Shown here one piece after another: positions 53,301 through 59,955 of a DNA stretch of 64,000 bases. Every line of letters starts with the position of its first letter. Position 1 is the stretch's first letter. The DNA lies in NCBI RefSeq assembly GCF_040436345.1, contig NC_133221.1, positions 20,085,165-20,149,164 on the forward strand, read 5' to 3'. The notes under the pieces are model-generated. The model saw nothing but the letters and a program-made list of their open reading frames with translations. It did not search any database and had not been told where the DNA came from. This DNA comes from Pagrus major. Its lineage: Eukaryota; Chordata; Actinopteri; Spariformes; Sparidae. Both the position numbers and the translations under genes were made by a program.

Positions 53301-53709
53301 AATCCTTGCTCTCTGTTCTGAGCATAAACACTATGATGAAAAGGTAACAGAGCATCTTTGCTTTGTGTTTTGTGCCACTTACATTTTCTAAATGCACAAA
53401 GAAAAGTATGAAAGACAAGATAACAGCCTCAAATATCTCTTCATCAGGCCACTATCACAGAGCGGTGATGAGAAAGATTGAGAGTATTGTGTCTGTGTCG
53501 TGAATGGAAGTCAATACGGAGGAGCGTTCCTTCAAACCCGGGTCCACCCCATCATCTCTGACACTGACATGATTTTCAGCTCTTCAGCTATCATCCTGCA
53601 ACTGTAAATGTCCAAACGTGAAAGAATCATTACTCATATGAAAAGGTGGTTTACCTGCCAGACAGTGGATGATTGATAACAGTAGAAGCTGTTTCCATGG
53701 CAACGTCAT
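17230..53709 (-). CDS. cntn3: Contactin-3-like GPI-anchored Ig/FN3 neuronal adhesion molecule, 22 coding exons
   Basis: Cell-surface adhesion protein of the contactin family, which acts in axon guidance and neurite outgrowth. Exons join in frame to 1024 residues (human CNTN3 about 1028). Signal peptide 1-18; six Ig domains with cysteine pairs C53-C103, C145-C197, C250-C298, C340-C387, C432-C480 and C522-C576; four FN3 domains about 596-697, 699-799, 801-898 and 899-990; then a C-terminal GPI signal. Contactin-3 is favoured over 4, 5 and 6 by the signal peptide ([16 protein letters not shown]), the Ig4 start [10 protein letters not shown], the Ig6 start PTRIT and PEVIDG in FN1; some FN segments resemble CNTN6. 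Start chosen for the signal peptide; the leader exon is open upstream without an in-frame stop. Which fish duplicate (3a or 3b) cannot be told. Confidence 0.88.
17854..18367 (+). mobile_element. Decayed PIF/Harbinger-like element with MADF-domain remnant
   Basis: Inverted termini CTAAAGGCTCAATTATGCTC (left) and, read from the right end inward, CTAAAGGCTCATTTATGCTC match at 19 of 20 positions. Between them, plus strand from 18062, one frame reads [19 protein letters not shown] then NSWTGIE and, one frame over, EKWRSQRDQ. These are the N-terminal and C-terminal parts of a MADF (Myb/SANT-like) domain, as encoded by the DNA-binding ORF of Harbinger transposons. The frame break and stops make it a pseudogene. 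No clear target duplication. Confidence 0.65.
20038..20955. repeat. Degenerate tandem triplication reaching exon 21
   Basis: Related blocks begin near 20141 ('cgtcagtttgctagcttcaa'), 20452 ('acgtcagttcgctagcttcg') and 20753 ('aacatcagcttgagagcttc'), each followed by 'gtgagtgaaaca.gcagg' and 'tttttgg'. Flanking subunits 'tttgctagcaagcc' (20038) and 'tttggtagcaagcc' (20636) also repeat. The copy ending about 20450 includes 22 of 26 bases of the exon 21 3' edge. Confidence 0.8.
20425..20450 (-). pseudogene. Duplicated 3' edge of cntn3 exon 21
   Basis: 26 bases matching 20961-20986 (exon 21) at about 22 positions, embedded in the tandem repeat with matching intron sequence beyond. The copied donor is not preserved at the same spot, although a GTAGGG lies next to it. 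Too short to encode anything alone. Confidence 0.7.
20957..21125 (-). CDS. cntn3: cntn3 coding exon 21 (FN3-4, second half)
   Basis: Residues 937-993: [34 protein letters not shown]. Acceptor TTCAG, donor GTAAGC. A decayed copy of its 3' edge lies in the following intron at 20425-20450. Confidence 0.93.
21249..21361 (-). CDS. cntn3: cntn3 coding exon 20 (FN3-4, first half)
   Basis: Residues 899-936: [30 protein letters not shown]. Acceptor TGCAG, donor GTGAGT. Confidence 0.94.
21594..21780 (-). CDS. cntn3: cntn3 coding exon 19 (FN3-3, second half)
   Basis: Residues 837-899: [34 protein letters not shown]. Acceptor AACAG, donor GTACGT. Confidence 0.94.
22880..23190 (+). mobile_element. hAT-like 'gggctgcaact' non-autonomous repeat
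   Basis: Begins CAGGGCTGCAACTGACGG and ends TTGTTGCAGCTGG, imperfect inverted termini. Interior motifs 'cagagcccaaagtgacgtct' and 'caacagtccaaatccaaaac' match a repeat very common in fish genomes. Non-coding. Confidence 0.75.
23253..23745. mobile_element. TTAA-flanked palindromic MITE, family A, copy 3
   Basis: 493 bp with perfect TTAA on both sides (23249-23252 and 23746-23749). Termini AGGGTAATTCCACC and GGTGGAGTTACCCT. Arms of roughly 190 bp are inverted copies (left 'gtggctccagaggaagctgc'; right 'agcttcctctggagccac'), so one strand could fold into a long hairpin. TTAA duplication suggests mobilisation by a piggyBac-type transposase. Confidence 0.88.
24417..24526 (-). CDS. cntn3: cntn3 coding exon 18 (FN3-3, first half)
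   Basis: Residues 800-836: [18 protein letters not shown]. Acceptor TTCAG, donor GTACAT. Confidence 0.93.
25016..25250 (-). CDS. cntn3: cntn3 coding exon 17 (FN3-2)
   Basis: Residues 722-800: [45 protein letters not shown]. Acceptor CTCAG, donor GTAAGG. Confidence 0.96.
25926..25996 (-). CDS. cntn3: cntn3 coding exon 16 (FN3-2 start)
   Basis: Residues 698-721: the glycine run [15 protein letters not shown] found at this place in contactins 3, 4 and 6. Acceptor TGTAG, donor GTAAGT. Confidence 0.94.
26148..26297 (-). CDS. cntn3: cntn3 coding exon 15 (FN3-1, second half)
   Basis: Residues 648-698: [31 protein letters not shown]. Acceptor TCCAG, donor GTACAG. Confidence 0.95.
26298..28256 (-). 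other. cntn3 intron 14
   Basis: 1.96 kb. Apart from the hAT MITE at 27721-27998 nothing recognisable. Confidence 0.6.
27721..27998. mobile_element. hAT-type MITE with 8-bp target duplication
   Basis: 278 bp bounded by CAGTGGTTCTTAAG and its inverted partner ending GAGAACCACTG. Flanked by gcttaagc (27713-27720) and gtttaagc (27999-28006), a 7-of-8 target-site duplication. Terminal sequence and 8-bp duplication are the hAT superfamily signature. No coding capacity. Confidence 0.88.
28257..28415 (-). CDS. cntn3: cntn3 coding exon 14 (FN3-1, first half)
   Basis: Residues 595-648: [31 protein letters not shown]. Acceptor GCCAG, donor GTAGGC. Confidence 0.94.
30515..31292. mobile_element. hAT-like 'cagtggtggaa' element with nested inverted repeat
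   Basis: 778 bp from CGGTGGTGGAAG to CTTCCACCACTG, flanked by attaacgt and attattgt (6 of 8 identical). Inside, 30714-30751 ('ctgaagtagatggggacttg') and 31085-31122 ('caagtccccatttacttcag') form a second, inner inverted repeat pair, as if a 0.4-kb MITE inserted into an older one. Confidence 0.75.
32550..32716 (+). repeat. Teleost dispersed repeat, 'gtccttgagcaagacactga' type
   Basis: Contains 'gtccttgagcaagacactga' and, later, 'attgtaaagcgctttg' followed by 'gtggagtccatttgccattt'. These are hallmark strings of a very common fish retroelement-like tail. Degenerate. Confidence 0.6.
32819..32936 (-). CDS. cntn3: cntn3 coding exon 13 (Ig6, second half)
   Basis: Residues 556-595: [18 protein letters not shown] (C576) and [11 protein letters not shown]. 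Acceptor GGTAG chosen because it keeps frame with VGG in exon 12; donor GTAAGA. Confidence 0.92.
34297..34466 (-). CDS. cntn3: cntn3 coding exon 12 (Ig6, first half)
   Basis: Residues 499-555: [17 protein letters not shown] (C522), ending GHFELVGG. Two residues shorter than recalled human CNTN3 before GHFE. Acceptor GCAG, donor GTGAGT. Confidence 0.94.
34467..36750 (-). other. cntn3 intron 11
   Basis: 2.3 kb; AT-rich block 34700-34900 with TATA runs, then one copy of the dispersed repeat at 35265-35400. The rest is unassigned. Confidence 0.55.
35265..35400 (-). repeat. Dispersed repeat pair member 1
   Basis: Reverse complement of 46860-46995: 'agcttcaaaatcattctgat', 'tacagtgtcttgttt', 'atggtgtctctgtctcagtc' here pair with the matching plus-strand strings there. 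Ends near a CTC triplet run. Confidence 0.75.
36751..36878 (-). CDS. cntn3: cntn3 coding exon 11 (Ig5, second half)
   Basis: Residues 456-499: [24 protein letters not shown] (C480). Acceptor TTCAG, donor GTAAGC. Confidence 0.93.
37215..37645. mobile_element. TTAA-flanked MITE, family C, copy 1 (intron 10)
   Basis: 431 bp between TTAA (37211-37214) and TTAA (37646-37649). Termini AGGTCCCCCATTTTG and ATATGGGACC are inverted. Interior 'tctgattggtcagctctcac' and 'ttttattttgggtgtgtact' recur in the copy at about 50033. Confidence 0.78.
37787..37937 (-). CDS. cntn3: cntn3 coding exon 10 (Ig5, first half)
   Basis: Residues 406-456: [17 protein letters not shown] (C432), LWKKGN. Acceptor GTCAG, donor GTGATG. 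Confidence 0.93.
38386..38515 (-). CDS. cntn3: cntn3 coding exon 9 (Ig4, second half)
   Basis: Residues 363-406: [18 protein letters not shown] (C387). Acceptor CACAG, donor GTAGGA. Confidence 0.94.
38516..40669 (-). other. cntn3 intron 8
   Basis: 2.15 kb. A stretch at 39236-39375 looks like degraded interspersed repeat but was not classified. Otherwise nothing recognisable. Confidence 0.5.
40670..40806 (-). CDS. cntn3: cntn3 coding exon 8 (Ig4, first half)
   Basis: Residues 317-362: [30 protein letters not shown] (C340). Among the segments closest to contactin-3. Acceptor CTCAG, donor GTAAAT. Confidence 0.94.
41570..42700. mobile_element. Terminal-inverted-repeat element 'ggtccagtgtgtaggattta' (intron 7)
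   Basis: About 1.13 kb from AGGTCCAGTGTGTAGGATTT to GATCCTACACACTGGACCT. Right subterminal 'cctcaccactagatgccact' is typical of this fish element. It ends only 72 bp from the donor side of exon 7 and makes up over half the intron. Flanks TTCA/TCAA are a possible altered TTAA duplication. No transposase fragment seen. Confidence 0.78.
42773..42957 (-). CDS. cntn3: cntn3 coding exon 7 (Ig3, second half)
   Basis: Residues 255-317: [37 protein letters not shown] (C298). Acceptor TCTAG, donor GTACTT. Confidence 0.95.
43306..43408 (-). CDS. cntn3: cntn3 coding exon 6 (Ig3, first half)
   Basis: Residues 221-255: [12 protein letters not shown] and LECFALGN (C250). Acceptor CATAG, donor GTAAGC. Confidence 0.94.
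44271..44474 (-). CDS. cntn3: cntn3 coding exon 5 (Ig2, second half)
   Basis: Residues 153-221: [29 protein letters not shown] and NYTC (C197). Acceptor TCCAG, donor GTAAGA. Confidence 0.95.
44537..44847. mobile_element. TTAA-flanked MITE, family B, copy 1 (intron 4)
   Basis: 311 bp between TTAA (44533-44536) and TTAA (44848-44851). Termini GGGGCACTATGTAGTTTTGG and CCAAAACTACACAGTGCATCT are inverted repeats. It accounts for almost two thirds of the 488-bp intron. Confidence 0.85.
44963..45052 (-). CDS. cntn3: cntn3 coding exon 4 (Ig2, first half)
   Basis: Residues 123-153, with [14 protein letters not shown], nearly invariant in contactins 3-6. Acceptor TTTAG, donor GTAAAC. Confidence 0.93.
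45690..46240. repeat. Probable degraded LINE-type sequence
   Basis: Strings such as 'tcctcaggcaggtcatttca', 'ggcagcagagttttggatga' and 'tgagctggaggtgggaga' resemble a widespread fish retroelement tail. No reverse-transcriptase motif is readable, so class is tentative. Confidence 0.4.
46860..46995 (+). repeat. Dispersed repeat pair member 2
   Basis: Starts just after TTTAA with 'gtgacattatgtagaaattg'; contains 'ctgagacagagacaccattc', inverted relative to 35265-35400. Confidence 0.75.
48153..48328 (-). CDS. cntn3: cntn3 coding exon 3 (Ig1, second half)
   Basis: Residues 64-123. Ig tryptophan W65 and DVGMYQC (C103), ending ASLQFA as in contactins. RRRR at 78-81 is notably basic. Acceptor CACAG, donor GTAAGT. 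Confidence 0.93.
48599..48870. mobile_element. TTAA MITE, family B, copy 2 (intron 2)
   Basis: 272 bp, same termini as the 44537 copy (GGGGCACTATGTCATTTTGG; right end AGTAGTGCACCT) and same order of internal strings ('tcagtgaagatctttctctt'). TTAA remains on the right (48871-48874) but the left flank reads gaac. Confidence 0.8.
50033..50470. mobile_element. MITE, family C, copy 2 (intron 2)
   Basis: Begins AAGGTCCCATATTCC and shares 'cacttttattttgggtgt', 'tcaactctcacaagcctgag' and 'cagtatttatacgtcacctg'-type strings with 37215-37645, same orientation. The TTAA flanks are no longer clear. Confidence 0.7.
51932..52067 (-). CDS. cntn3: cntn3 coding exon 2 (Ig1, first half)
   Basis: Residues 19-64. 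[13 protein letters not shown] carries the first Ig1 cysteine C53. Acceptor GACAG, donor GTAGGA. Confidence 0.9.
52068..53654 (-). other. cntn3 intron 1 (between coding exons 1 and 2)
   Basis: 1.6 kb, about half of it the TIR element at 52430-53205. Rest unassigned. Confidence 0.6.
52430..53205. mobile_element. AT-rich terminal-inverted-repeat element with periodic TTATAA
   Basis: Left 'cactttctatgaagcccatg' followed by tctataatgc; right end is the inverted 'attatagaaatggggttcac' then agaaagt. Interior is a run of 'cattataa' / 'ttataatg' palindromes every few tens of bases. Looks like a non-autonomous DNA transposon common in fish. Confidence 0.72.
53655..53709 (-). CDS. cntn3: cntn3 coding exon 1 (signal peptide)
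   Basis: Residues 1-18: basic WK then a leucine/isoleucine core. The exon itself probably starts at 53792 after acceptor AACAG, so 53710-53792 is 5'UTR. Donor GTAAAC. Confidence 0.88.
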
Positions 53710-53792
53710 CTTTGGCAGCCAAGGGCAAATGAGACTTTCATCCAATAAGCTTTGAAATGGCACCGGTGTTCTCCGTGAGAGGGGAGCTTGAC
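53710..53792 (-). other. cntn3 5'UTR part of coding exon 1
   Basis: Acceptor TTCCAACAG just upstream of 53792 suggests a spliced leader, so transcription begins further up. The leader is open in frame with the ATG, but the signal peptide fixes the start at 53709. Confidence 0.6.
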
Positions 53793-55272
53793 CTGTTGGA
53801 ACAAGAAATTTAGTTGTAAAAACTCCACATTTCTTTATCCTGCTTTCAACGTTGTGCCTTGTCAGGAGAAGACAAGCCAAGTGTCAAATGTAAAAGTATG
53901 ATTAGGATAAAATTGGATGTGGAATATGGTGCAGGATGTGTCACATTTCTTCTGTCCGTTCTCACATTTGTAATCAGTGAAGATTCAGGCGGTGTCACTT
54001 TGTGCCCCGTTGTTTGGCCGACTTGTACCCGGAGATGTCTGAGGGTGATACCAGAGGCATATGGGAGGAAGCCCATGCCAATCTATTAGGGGAGCGACCA
54101 ACGCCTAAGCTCATCCTTCACTTGGACGGATTCACTCTGGCTGCCTGAGGAGACTTGGACCTGGGAATTGGGTGCCATCCAATCAATTAGATTCACCGAC
54201 AGCAGCATGTGTCTCCCCACATGCTGGGGTGAATCAAGACAGCCTGATGAGGAAGCCATTCCACCCAGGTCCATAATCAAGGGCAAGTGTCTGTCTGCTT
54301 GAAGCATGTGTTGCAAATTGCAATGCACCCACTTCTTGCAGGGGGGAGACTGAGCGAGTAATGATGCAATTATGAAATGTCAAACATACACACAACGGAG
54401 AACCCGGCAATAACGCAGCAGTTAAGAGCGCAGTCACACGTACATGCGTGTGTTCGGAGTATATGCAAAACATTCACATGAACAAGCAGGTCCGCTGCGC
54501 ACACGGAAACGCACATCTTTCCTAGAGCTGTTCAAGATATAGCAAGGGCAGAGACAGATAATAACGCCAATCTGCTAAATGTCACACAACCCACACACAC
54601 CTAACTCACGTTATCACTGTGTACAACACATTTAACAACCTTCCTACACACACAAACACACATGCATGCACACACTCGCTCTCCATTTAGAAGACATAAG
54701 CCGTGATGTGCGGCTCATTTGTGGCCTAATCCCGGGGCGAGCCTGGTTCAGAACGCTACTTATGGAGGGTCTAATTGTTTGTCAGCTGCCTGGATGTCAA
54801 ATCAGACACGTGGGGGTCTCAGCTAGGATTTTCTTCCCTACCTTTCATGTTCGCTCTGTCCTTTTTCTTCACCCAAAGTCTGAAAATTGGATTGGTACGC
54901 TTCCTCTCAAGAAGAGTCCTGCATGCCATACCTCAGTGATAGGCCCACAGTGTGCAAACTGCTGGCACCTCAGGACTGAGGATTGCTGTGTGTGGAAGGT
55001 ACAGTGGGTATTACACTACTGTCGACTTTGCATGTTCTGGTTTGCATCTGTAATGGGGTTTTTGTCAGGGATGGCACCGTCTTGCAGCTGACGCAACGTG
55101 CTCCGTTTTGTTTTCATGCAGCTCTCTAATAAATCATTCACAAATGCAAAATACTGAGTTACAGAATCCTGTCAGTGATATCACACTCAGTGACTCACAT
55201 GTACCTACTGTAAAGGGCTATTCACACACGCACACGCAGGAACACACACAGAGGCGAGCACAAGCATGTAGC

Positions 55273-55279
<7 letters not shown>

Positions 55280-55333
<54 letters not shown>
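55280..55333. repeat. (CA)n microsatellite
   Basis: About 27 CA units, nearly perfect. Confidence 0.97.
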
Positions 55334-55339
<6 letters not shown>

Positions 55340-55696
55340 AGTTGCACACACCTTCTCAGCTTGCACTCATGGATAATGGTGCTAACGATGGCGGTGATAA
55401 AAGGTGGTGAGAAAGCTTTGCGGGGTGAATCACTCTCAATCAAGGAGGGAGCCTTCCTGTAACAACACACCACTGGGTTAACTGACATGAAAAAATAATG
55501 TATAATCACGATATTCGCCACCTCCATCACACTCCGCCTGCATCCAAGTAACACGCTGGTTGAACAAATAGCCCAGCTGGCAGAGTGGGAGTGTACTTAC
55601 TTTGAAGGCCTGAGCTGCATTCATCACAGAAATTCCAGCTGACATTGTAGCATATACCAGTATGCAATTACCTTTTGAATGTTGCAGGATACAAGT

Positions 55697-55698
<2 letters not shown>

Positions 55699-55729
<31 letters not shown>
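55699..55729. repeat. (TG)n microsatellite
   Basis: About 15 perfect TG units. Confidence 0.97.
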
Positions 55730-55731
<2 letters not shown>

Positions 55732-55800
55732 ATTTAGCACTTGCTGTATCTCAAGAGTAATAATGCCAGCCATTGCTTTGACACTTCTCAAGGTTTGCAG

Positions 55801-55832
55801 TTCTTTCTTTCTTTCTTTCTTTCTTTTTTTTT
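55801..55832. repeat. (TTTC)n tract
   Basis: About six TTTC units running into poly-T. Confidence 0.92.
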
Positions 55833-56113
55833 GTTAAACCTTTTGGAGGATGGGTACCTTTAGTACACTTGAACACATTCATTCAAGGCTGATTTAGCCC
55901 CTTCAACTGCGTTGCTCTTGGCCTGTAGCAACACATTTTTTAGAGGGTGAGGTGGAAGTGAAGCCAGGCTGCCTGCAGTGTGGCACCACACCAGGTGGGA
56001 ACCACGGGAGCAGCTCCAGACAAATACACCACCATGTGAGTGATGCAACAGCATCTCTACATCAGTTTGACAAAGAAAGGCACGGCTGAGCTGCAACTCC
56101 TTATTGAGAAAGA

Positions 56114-56148
<35 letters not shown>

Positions 56149-56157
56149 TAATAATAA
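56114..56157. repeat. (AAT)n microsatellite
   Basis: About 14 AAT units with one ATG interruption. Confidence 0.95.
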
Positions 56158-56594
56158 AAGTGCTTGTGTGAATGCAACCAGACAGCTGAGTGTGGAGGAA
56201 TTGGCTGCAGTTGGGAGGGCACGTCACGCTACTCCAGGATAAAACAATCATTATCAGATACATGACTTCAGGAATTGATGGGCCAATTCGGGGATAGTAG
56301 GCAGGACAGGCCGACGTTTGAGCCTGTTTGAGTGAATAAATATTTCAGCATATAAATACCACTGTGTCAATAATTTAGATTTCTGTATTCGTGCACGTTC
56401 ACAATCGCGCGCGTGCCGTGTATTGTGTGAGTGTGTCTCACCTCTTATCTTGAAATATCTTGAGAGCAGCAGGAACCGAATTCAGCCCTCGCGGATAAAG
56501 CGACAGATTGATCCTCCATGGAAACCTTGTTTTGGGGGGAAAATCTCGGTCACAATCGCAAGGTCGTTCACACAGGTGAAAATGAGAGCCGGTG

Positions 56595-56615
56595 GTCAGT
56601 CAGTCAGTCAGTCAG
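56595..56615. repeat. (GTCA)n microsatellite
   Basis: Five GTCA units. Confidence 0.9.
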
Positions 56616-56692
56616 AGGAGAAGGGCTGAACGCAGGAGGCATACACACGCGTTTCATATCGCTGCTCTCCCCCTGCTCCTCCACTCCCCACC

Positions 56693-56698
56693 AAAAAA

Positions 56699-56729
<31 letters not shown>

Positions 56730-56773
56730 CACACTCCCTCTCTCACACACACGCGCGCGCACGCACGCACACA
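56693..56773. repeat. Poly-A plus (CA)n / (CG)(CA) tract
   Basis: About 23 A followed by CA units, then CTC and ACGCGCGC-type alternating purine-pyrimidine sequence. Confidence 0.93.
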
Positions 56774-56947
56774 ACACCCACGTTGTTTGCGGTGCTGAAT
56801 CACATTTGAAACATCCCCAGTTTAGAGGCTTGACTCTCGCCTGTGTTTACGCTCTCGAATCCAACACGCGCAGGTCTGAAATTGGGCTCGAGGAGGAAAT
56901 CTTGCGGAGATGATTAATTATGCGCATCAAGTCAGCTCCCCCCCCCC

Positions 56948-57013
56948 GAAGGAGAAGAAGAAGAAGGAAAAGAAGGAAAAGAAGAAGAAGAAAAAGAAGA
57001 AGAAGAAGAAAAA
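56948..57013. repeat. (GAA)n-type purine tract
   Basis: 66 bp of interrupted GAA/GAAAA on the plus strand, pure purine. Confidence 0.93.
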
Positions 57014-57060
57014 GTGGGCTGCACGGCGGCGAGGATGCGACGGAGCAGCCGGAGCAAGAG

Positions 57061-57087
57061 GCAGCGGCAGCAGCAGCAGCAGCAGCG
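57061..57087. repeat. (CAG)n tract
   Basis: About eight CAG/CGG-type triplets; non-coding here. Confidence 0.85.
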
Positions 57088-57104
57088 CCGGGATGGGAAG
57101 GTGC

Positions 57105-57135
57105 GGGAGGGATGGAGGGATGGAGGGAGGGAGGG
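57105..57135 (+). repeat. G-rich (GGGA)-type tract, potential G-quadruplex
   Basis: Six or more GGG runs separated by 1-5 bases on the plus strand, i.e. C-rich on the cntn3 coding strand. Confidence 0.75.
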
Positions 57136-59689
57136 AAGACGCACCTGGAGGAGAACTGCGCCCCCCTGCGTCAGACCGCAACACTGCAACCGAACTGTGA
57201 GGCTCCTCGGTTCAGGATCAGTGGAGCACGGGGTCATCATGTGGTTTAGTCTCAGGGCATTTTCTCCCAGGTTTAGACAACAGAAGTCACAAACAAAAGA
57301 TTATGCACATGCAGCCGATCAATAAGCCTCATCGATAAGGCCCGCGACCCCCACTGACTCTCACACCCTCCCCACAGTATGGAGGACCAGACCTGCCTGA
57401 ATCCAAAAATACATAAATGAATAAATACATATACTATGCATCAAAAACAAAATAAAAACATTAACTTAATACCGTGGACTTACAGCTAGTTCATTTGAAT
57501 AATAGTCATACTGTATGGTAACACCTAAATGGTAAATTTATGATTTATCACACTTGAGTCAAACAATTAAATGCTTTATAAACAATTGATTTATCAATTG
57601 TAAAGGTTTATAAACATAATTTTCACGTTTATAATTTAAATAATGTGTAAAGGGATCTAAATATATGTTTACTATAATTCCTTATGGAGACTCCCCAGAC
57701 CAAAATATGTGACACTGCTAAATGATGTGGATTAAGGCCCGATCCCAAAACACCATTTAATCCTACCATTCCATTTTGTGTGTTCACGCTTAGGGATAGG
57801 GCCTCTCAATTCTTGTTGAGGTAGAGGGGTAGCGAGAATTGTTGGGGCTACATGGCCTCCCAATGCAGGTTTTTAGAGGCACACCTCAAACGAATGGTCA
57901 TGAGAACTCTCTGTTGTTTTCGATATATTTTGGTCCTGCTCTTTAAAACAAGCAAAAACACAATCCCCACTATTTTGCAGAGGTCTTGGAAGCTAACTAA
58001 CTAGCTAGCTAACCATTGTTATCACCAATTTGTGCATGACAGAAGGAATTGTGAGCGTCCATGCTTTTCTATTTTGATCAGATACATGGCAAATGGCATT
58101 GTTATAATACCCAGACTGCCACAATAATAAGAGAAATCACCACAGCTGAAGAGGGTATACTGGAAATGGCCCGTCGTGTCTGTTTACATAAACGCCATGA
58201 CTACTGATGACATATGAGGGCCTTGAAGGGTTGTCCCAAAAATTGGAAATCAGATTGAGTGCTTGGTGTAGTGCTTTGCCTTATTCTCAGCAATCGTAAA
58301 TCAAACACAAGACAGGTCCATTTGCAGCACCTAATAACCCCTATTTCATTATTTATTTGTGTTAACCATCTACTTTTTAGTAAGTTTCACTTGGCTATTC
58401 TGGACAGTTTTAAAGCAGCGCTATGTTTTTTCTGACCACTAGGGGGCATATAGTCTCCAAAACATCCTAATGGGTGTGGGTCGCTTTGGTTTTGCATTCT
58501 TCACCAATCACTTGTTTCCTTCACCAAGCCTTTATTTCTCACCAGACAGCAGCGTGAAATCAGCTCGTGTGAGGTTATGAGCTAGGAGTGGCTGCCAGCT
58601 ACGATATGTGGGGCCACTGAGAGCCATTTGGACTCAAGTATACACGTACCAGAAAACCAATATAATGAGCTGCAAGTGGCTGAAAACACAGAGCCACGGA
58701 GTGGGGTGTTAAAATTACTCAAAAATGTGCGAGTGTGGCTTCTTCTTTGTGTGCAAGTGGGGCATGCATGGGGGCTGAGTGACATCACTCAAACTAGTTG
58801 TGATTGGAGGACGCTGAAGTGTTGTGGGTACAACTGAGCCTGTTTTCCACTCGACCACTCACTGCACAAGAAATGCACCTGGTTGTTGTGGAAATGTAAT
58901 GGAGCAGCACAGATAATGTGAGTGTGCTAATGATGATAGTGATATTGGTGACATTTCTCCCTTTATAATTGGCCCTCTTCACTGACGTTGTGGCATTTTA
59001 CAGTAAGGAATGCAGATATGTAGTGCATATATTACTTACAGTTACTGCTGTGCATAGTCAGTGGGCCACAGAAGTTAACCCAGAACCTCAAACTTTTTTT
59101 CGGTGTATGTGCCACATGAAGAGTCCTAATTGGGGTCCGGTATCTTGTTCTATATTACATCTATGAGCAGATCAATCTCGAGTTACACTGGATTCTGCTC
59201 TGATCCAGAACCGTATATAGACGGGAGGAGAGCTCCGAGATTACTTTTGAATTTTTGGATTTATCCTCGCTATCAACACGACTGCAGCTCACACACAGTC
59301 AAAGTTGATGGACAGTGTTTCCCAGATGTCGAACGCTTCATATGAAGATGCCGACCACATTATCATCACCATCTTGTTGCTGCTGCTTAAAGATGCACAA
59401 CGTGTTTATGTATATTTGAATATAAATAACTGTTTATATGTTCTGTAATTTCTGTTGCATGAAGGAGTCTAAACGACCATTTAGTTTTACAACCCTGTGT
59501 TGTATAATGATGAACAGATTACCTCGTACCTTGTGAATTTGTTTAGGTTTGAATATTGTTAGAAACATTTGGGATGATGTAAGTAAGCGGCACAATTCAA
59601 CAAAATATAGAACATAGCACAGCGTAGCACTTTTTAGACATTTGAATGCAGAAGTCCTACATATTATCTTTTAATACTGTTTCTTCTTT

Positions 59690-59955
59690 TAGGAATTCTG
59701 CTGCTTCTGTCGACTCTGTTTACTTCAGCTATCACTCGTCTGTCCATCCTCAAAGAGGGATTCTTCCTCTGTTGCTCTCTCTGAGGTTTCTGTTTTTTTC
59801 ATCTTCAGTTAAGTTGTTTACTCCCTCTCACCGAATCGAGGGTTCTAAAGGATAAATAGAGGGTGTTGTATGTTGTACAGATTGTAAAGCCCCCTGAGAC
59901 AAATTTGTGATTTGGGGCTCTATAAAAGAAAATTTACTTCACTTGACTTGACTAA
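59690..59955 (+). repeat. Fish LINE/SINE-tail repeat ending 'acttgacttgac'
   Basis: Contains 'attgtaaagccccctgagac', 'aaatttgtgatttggggctc' and the terminal ACTTGACTTGAC repeat, a string set seen at the 3' ends of abundant fish retroelements. Confidence 0.65.

Larger units (their letters stand above)
53793..56399. other. Probable first (5'UTR) intron of cntn3
   Basis: No coding exon. Contains CA and TG microsatellites, a TTTC run and an AAT run. The block 54080-54360 is complex non-repetitive sequence and may be regulatory. Confidence 0.5.
56400..57260 (-). promoter_or_regulatory. Candidate cntn3 promoter/first-exon region (CpG- and GC-rich)
   Basis: The only strongly CpG-rich stretch upstream of cntn3. 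On the minus strand it offers donor-like AAGAG|GTGAGA (exon end 56442) and CCAG|GTGCGT (exon end 57145), either of which could end a non-coding first exon spliced to 53792. No TATA box. Inferred from composition only. Confidence 0.4.

Noticed and set aside
55108..55554. Frames rich in His-Thr or Cys-Val
   Set aside because: Translations of the CA microsatellite, not genes.
56910..57325. Lys/Arg/Gln/Ser-rich frames on both strands
   Set aside because: Translations of GAA and CAG tracts in the putative promoter.
57725..58250. Possible DNA transposon starting 'aaggcccgatcccaaaacac'
   Set aside because: The right-hand match ('aagggttgtcccaaaa') is in direct, not inverted, orientation, so termini could not be confirmed. 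Mentioned only within the upstream region entry.
59130..59345. 71-codon plus-strand frame upstream of cntn3
   Set aside because: No domain and no splice partner; likely chance.
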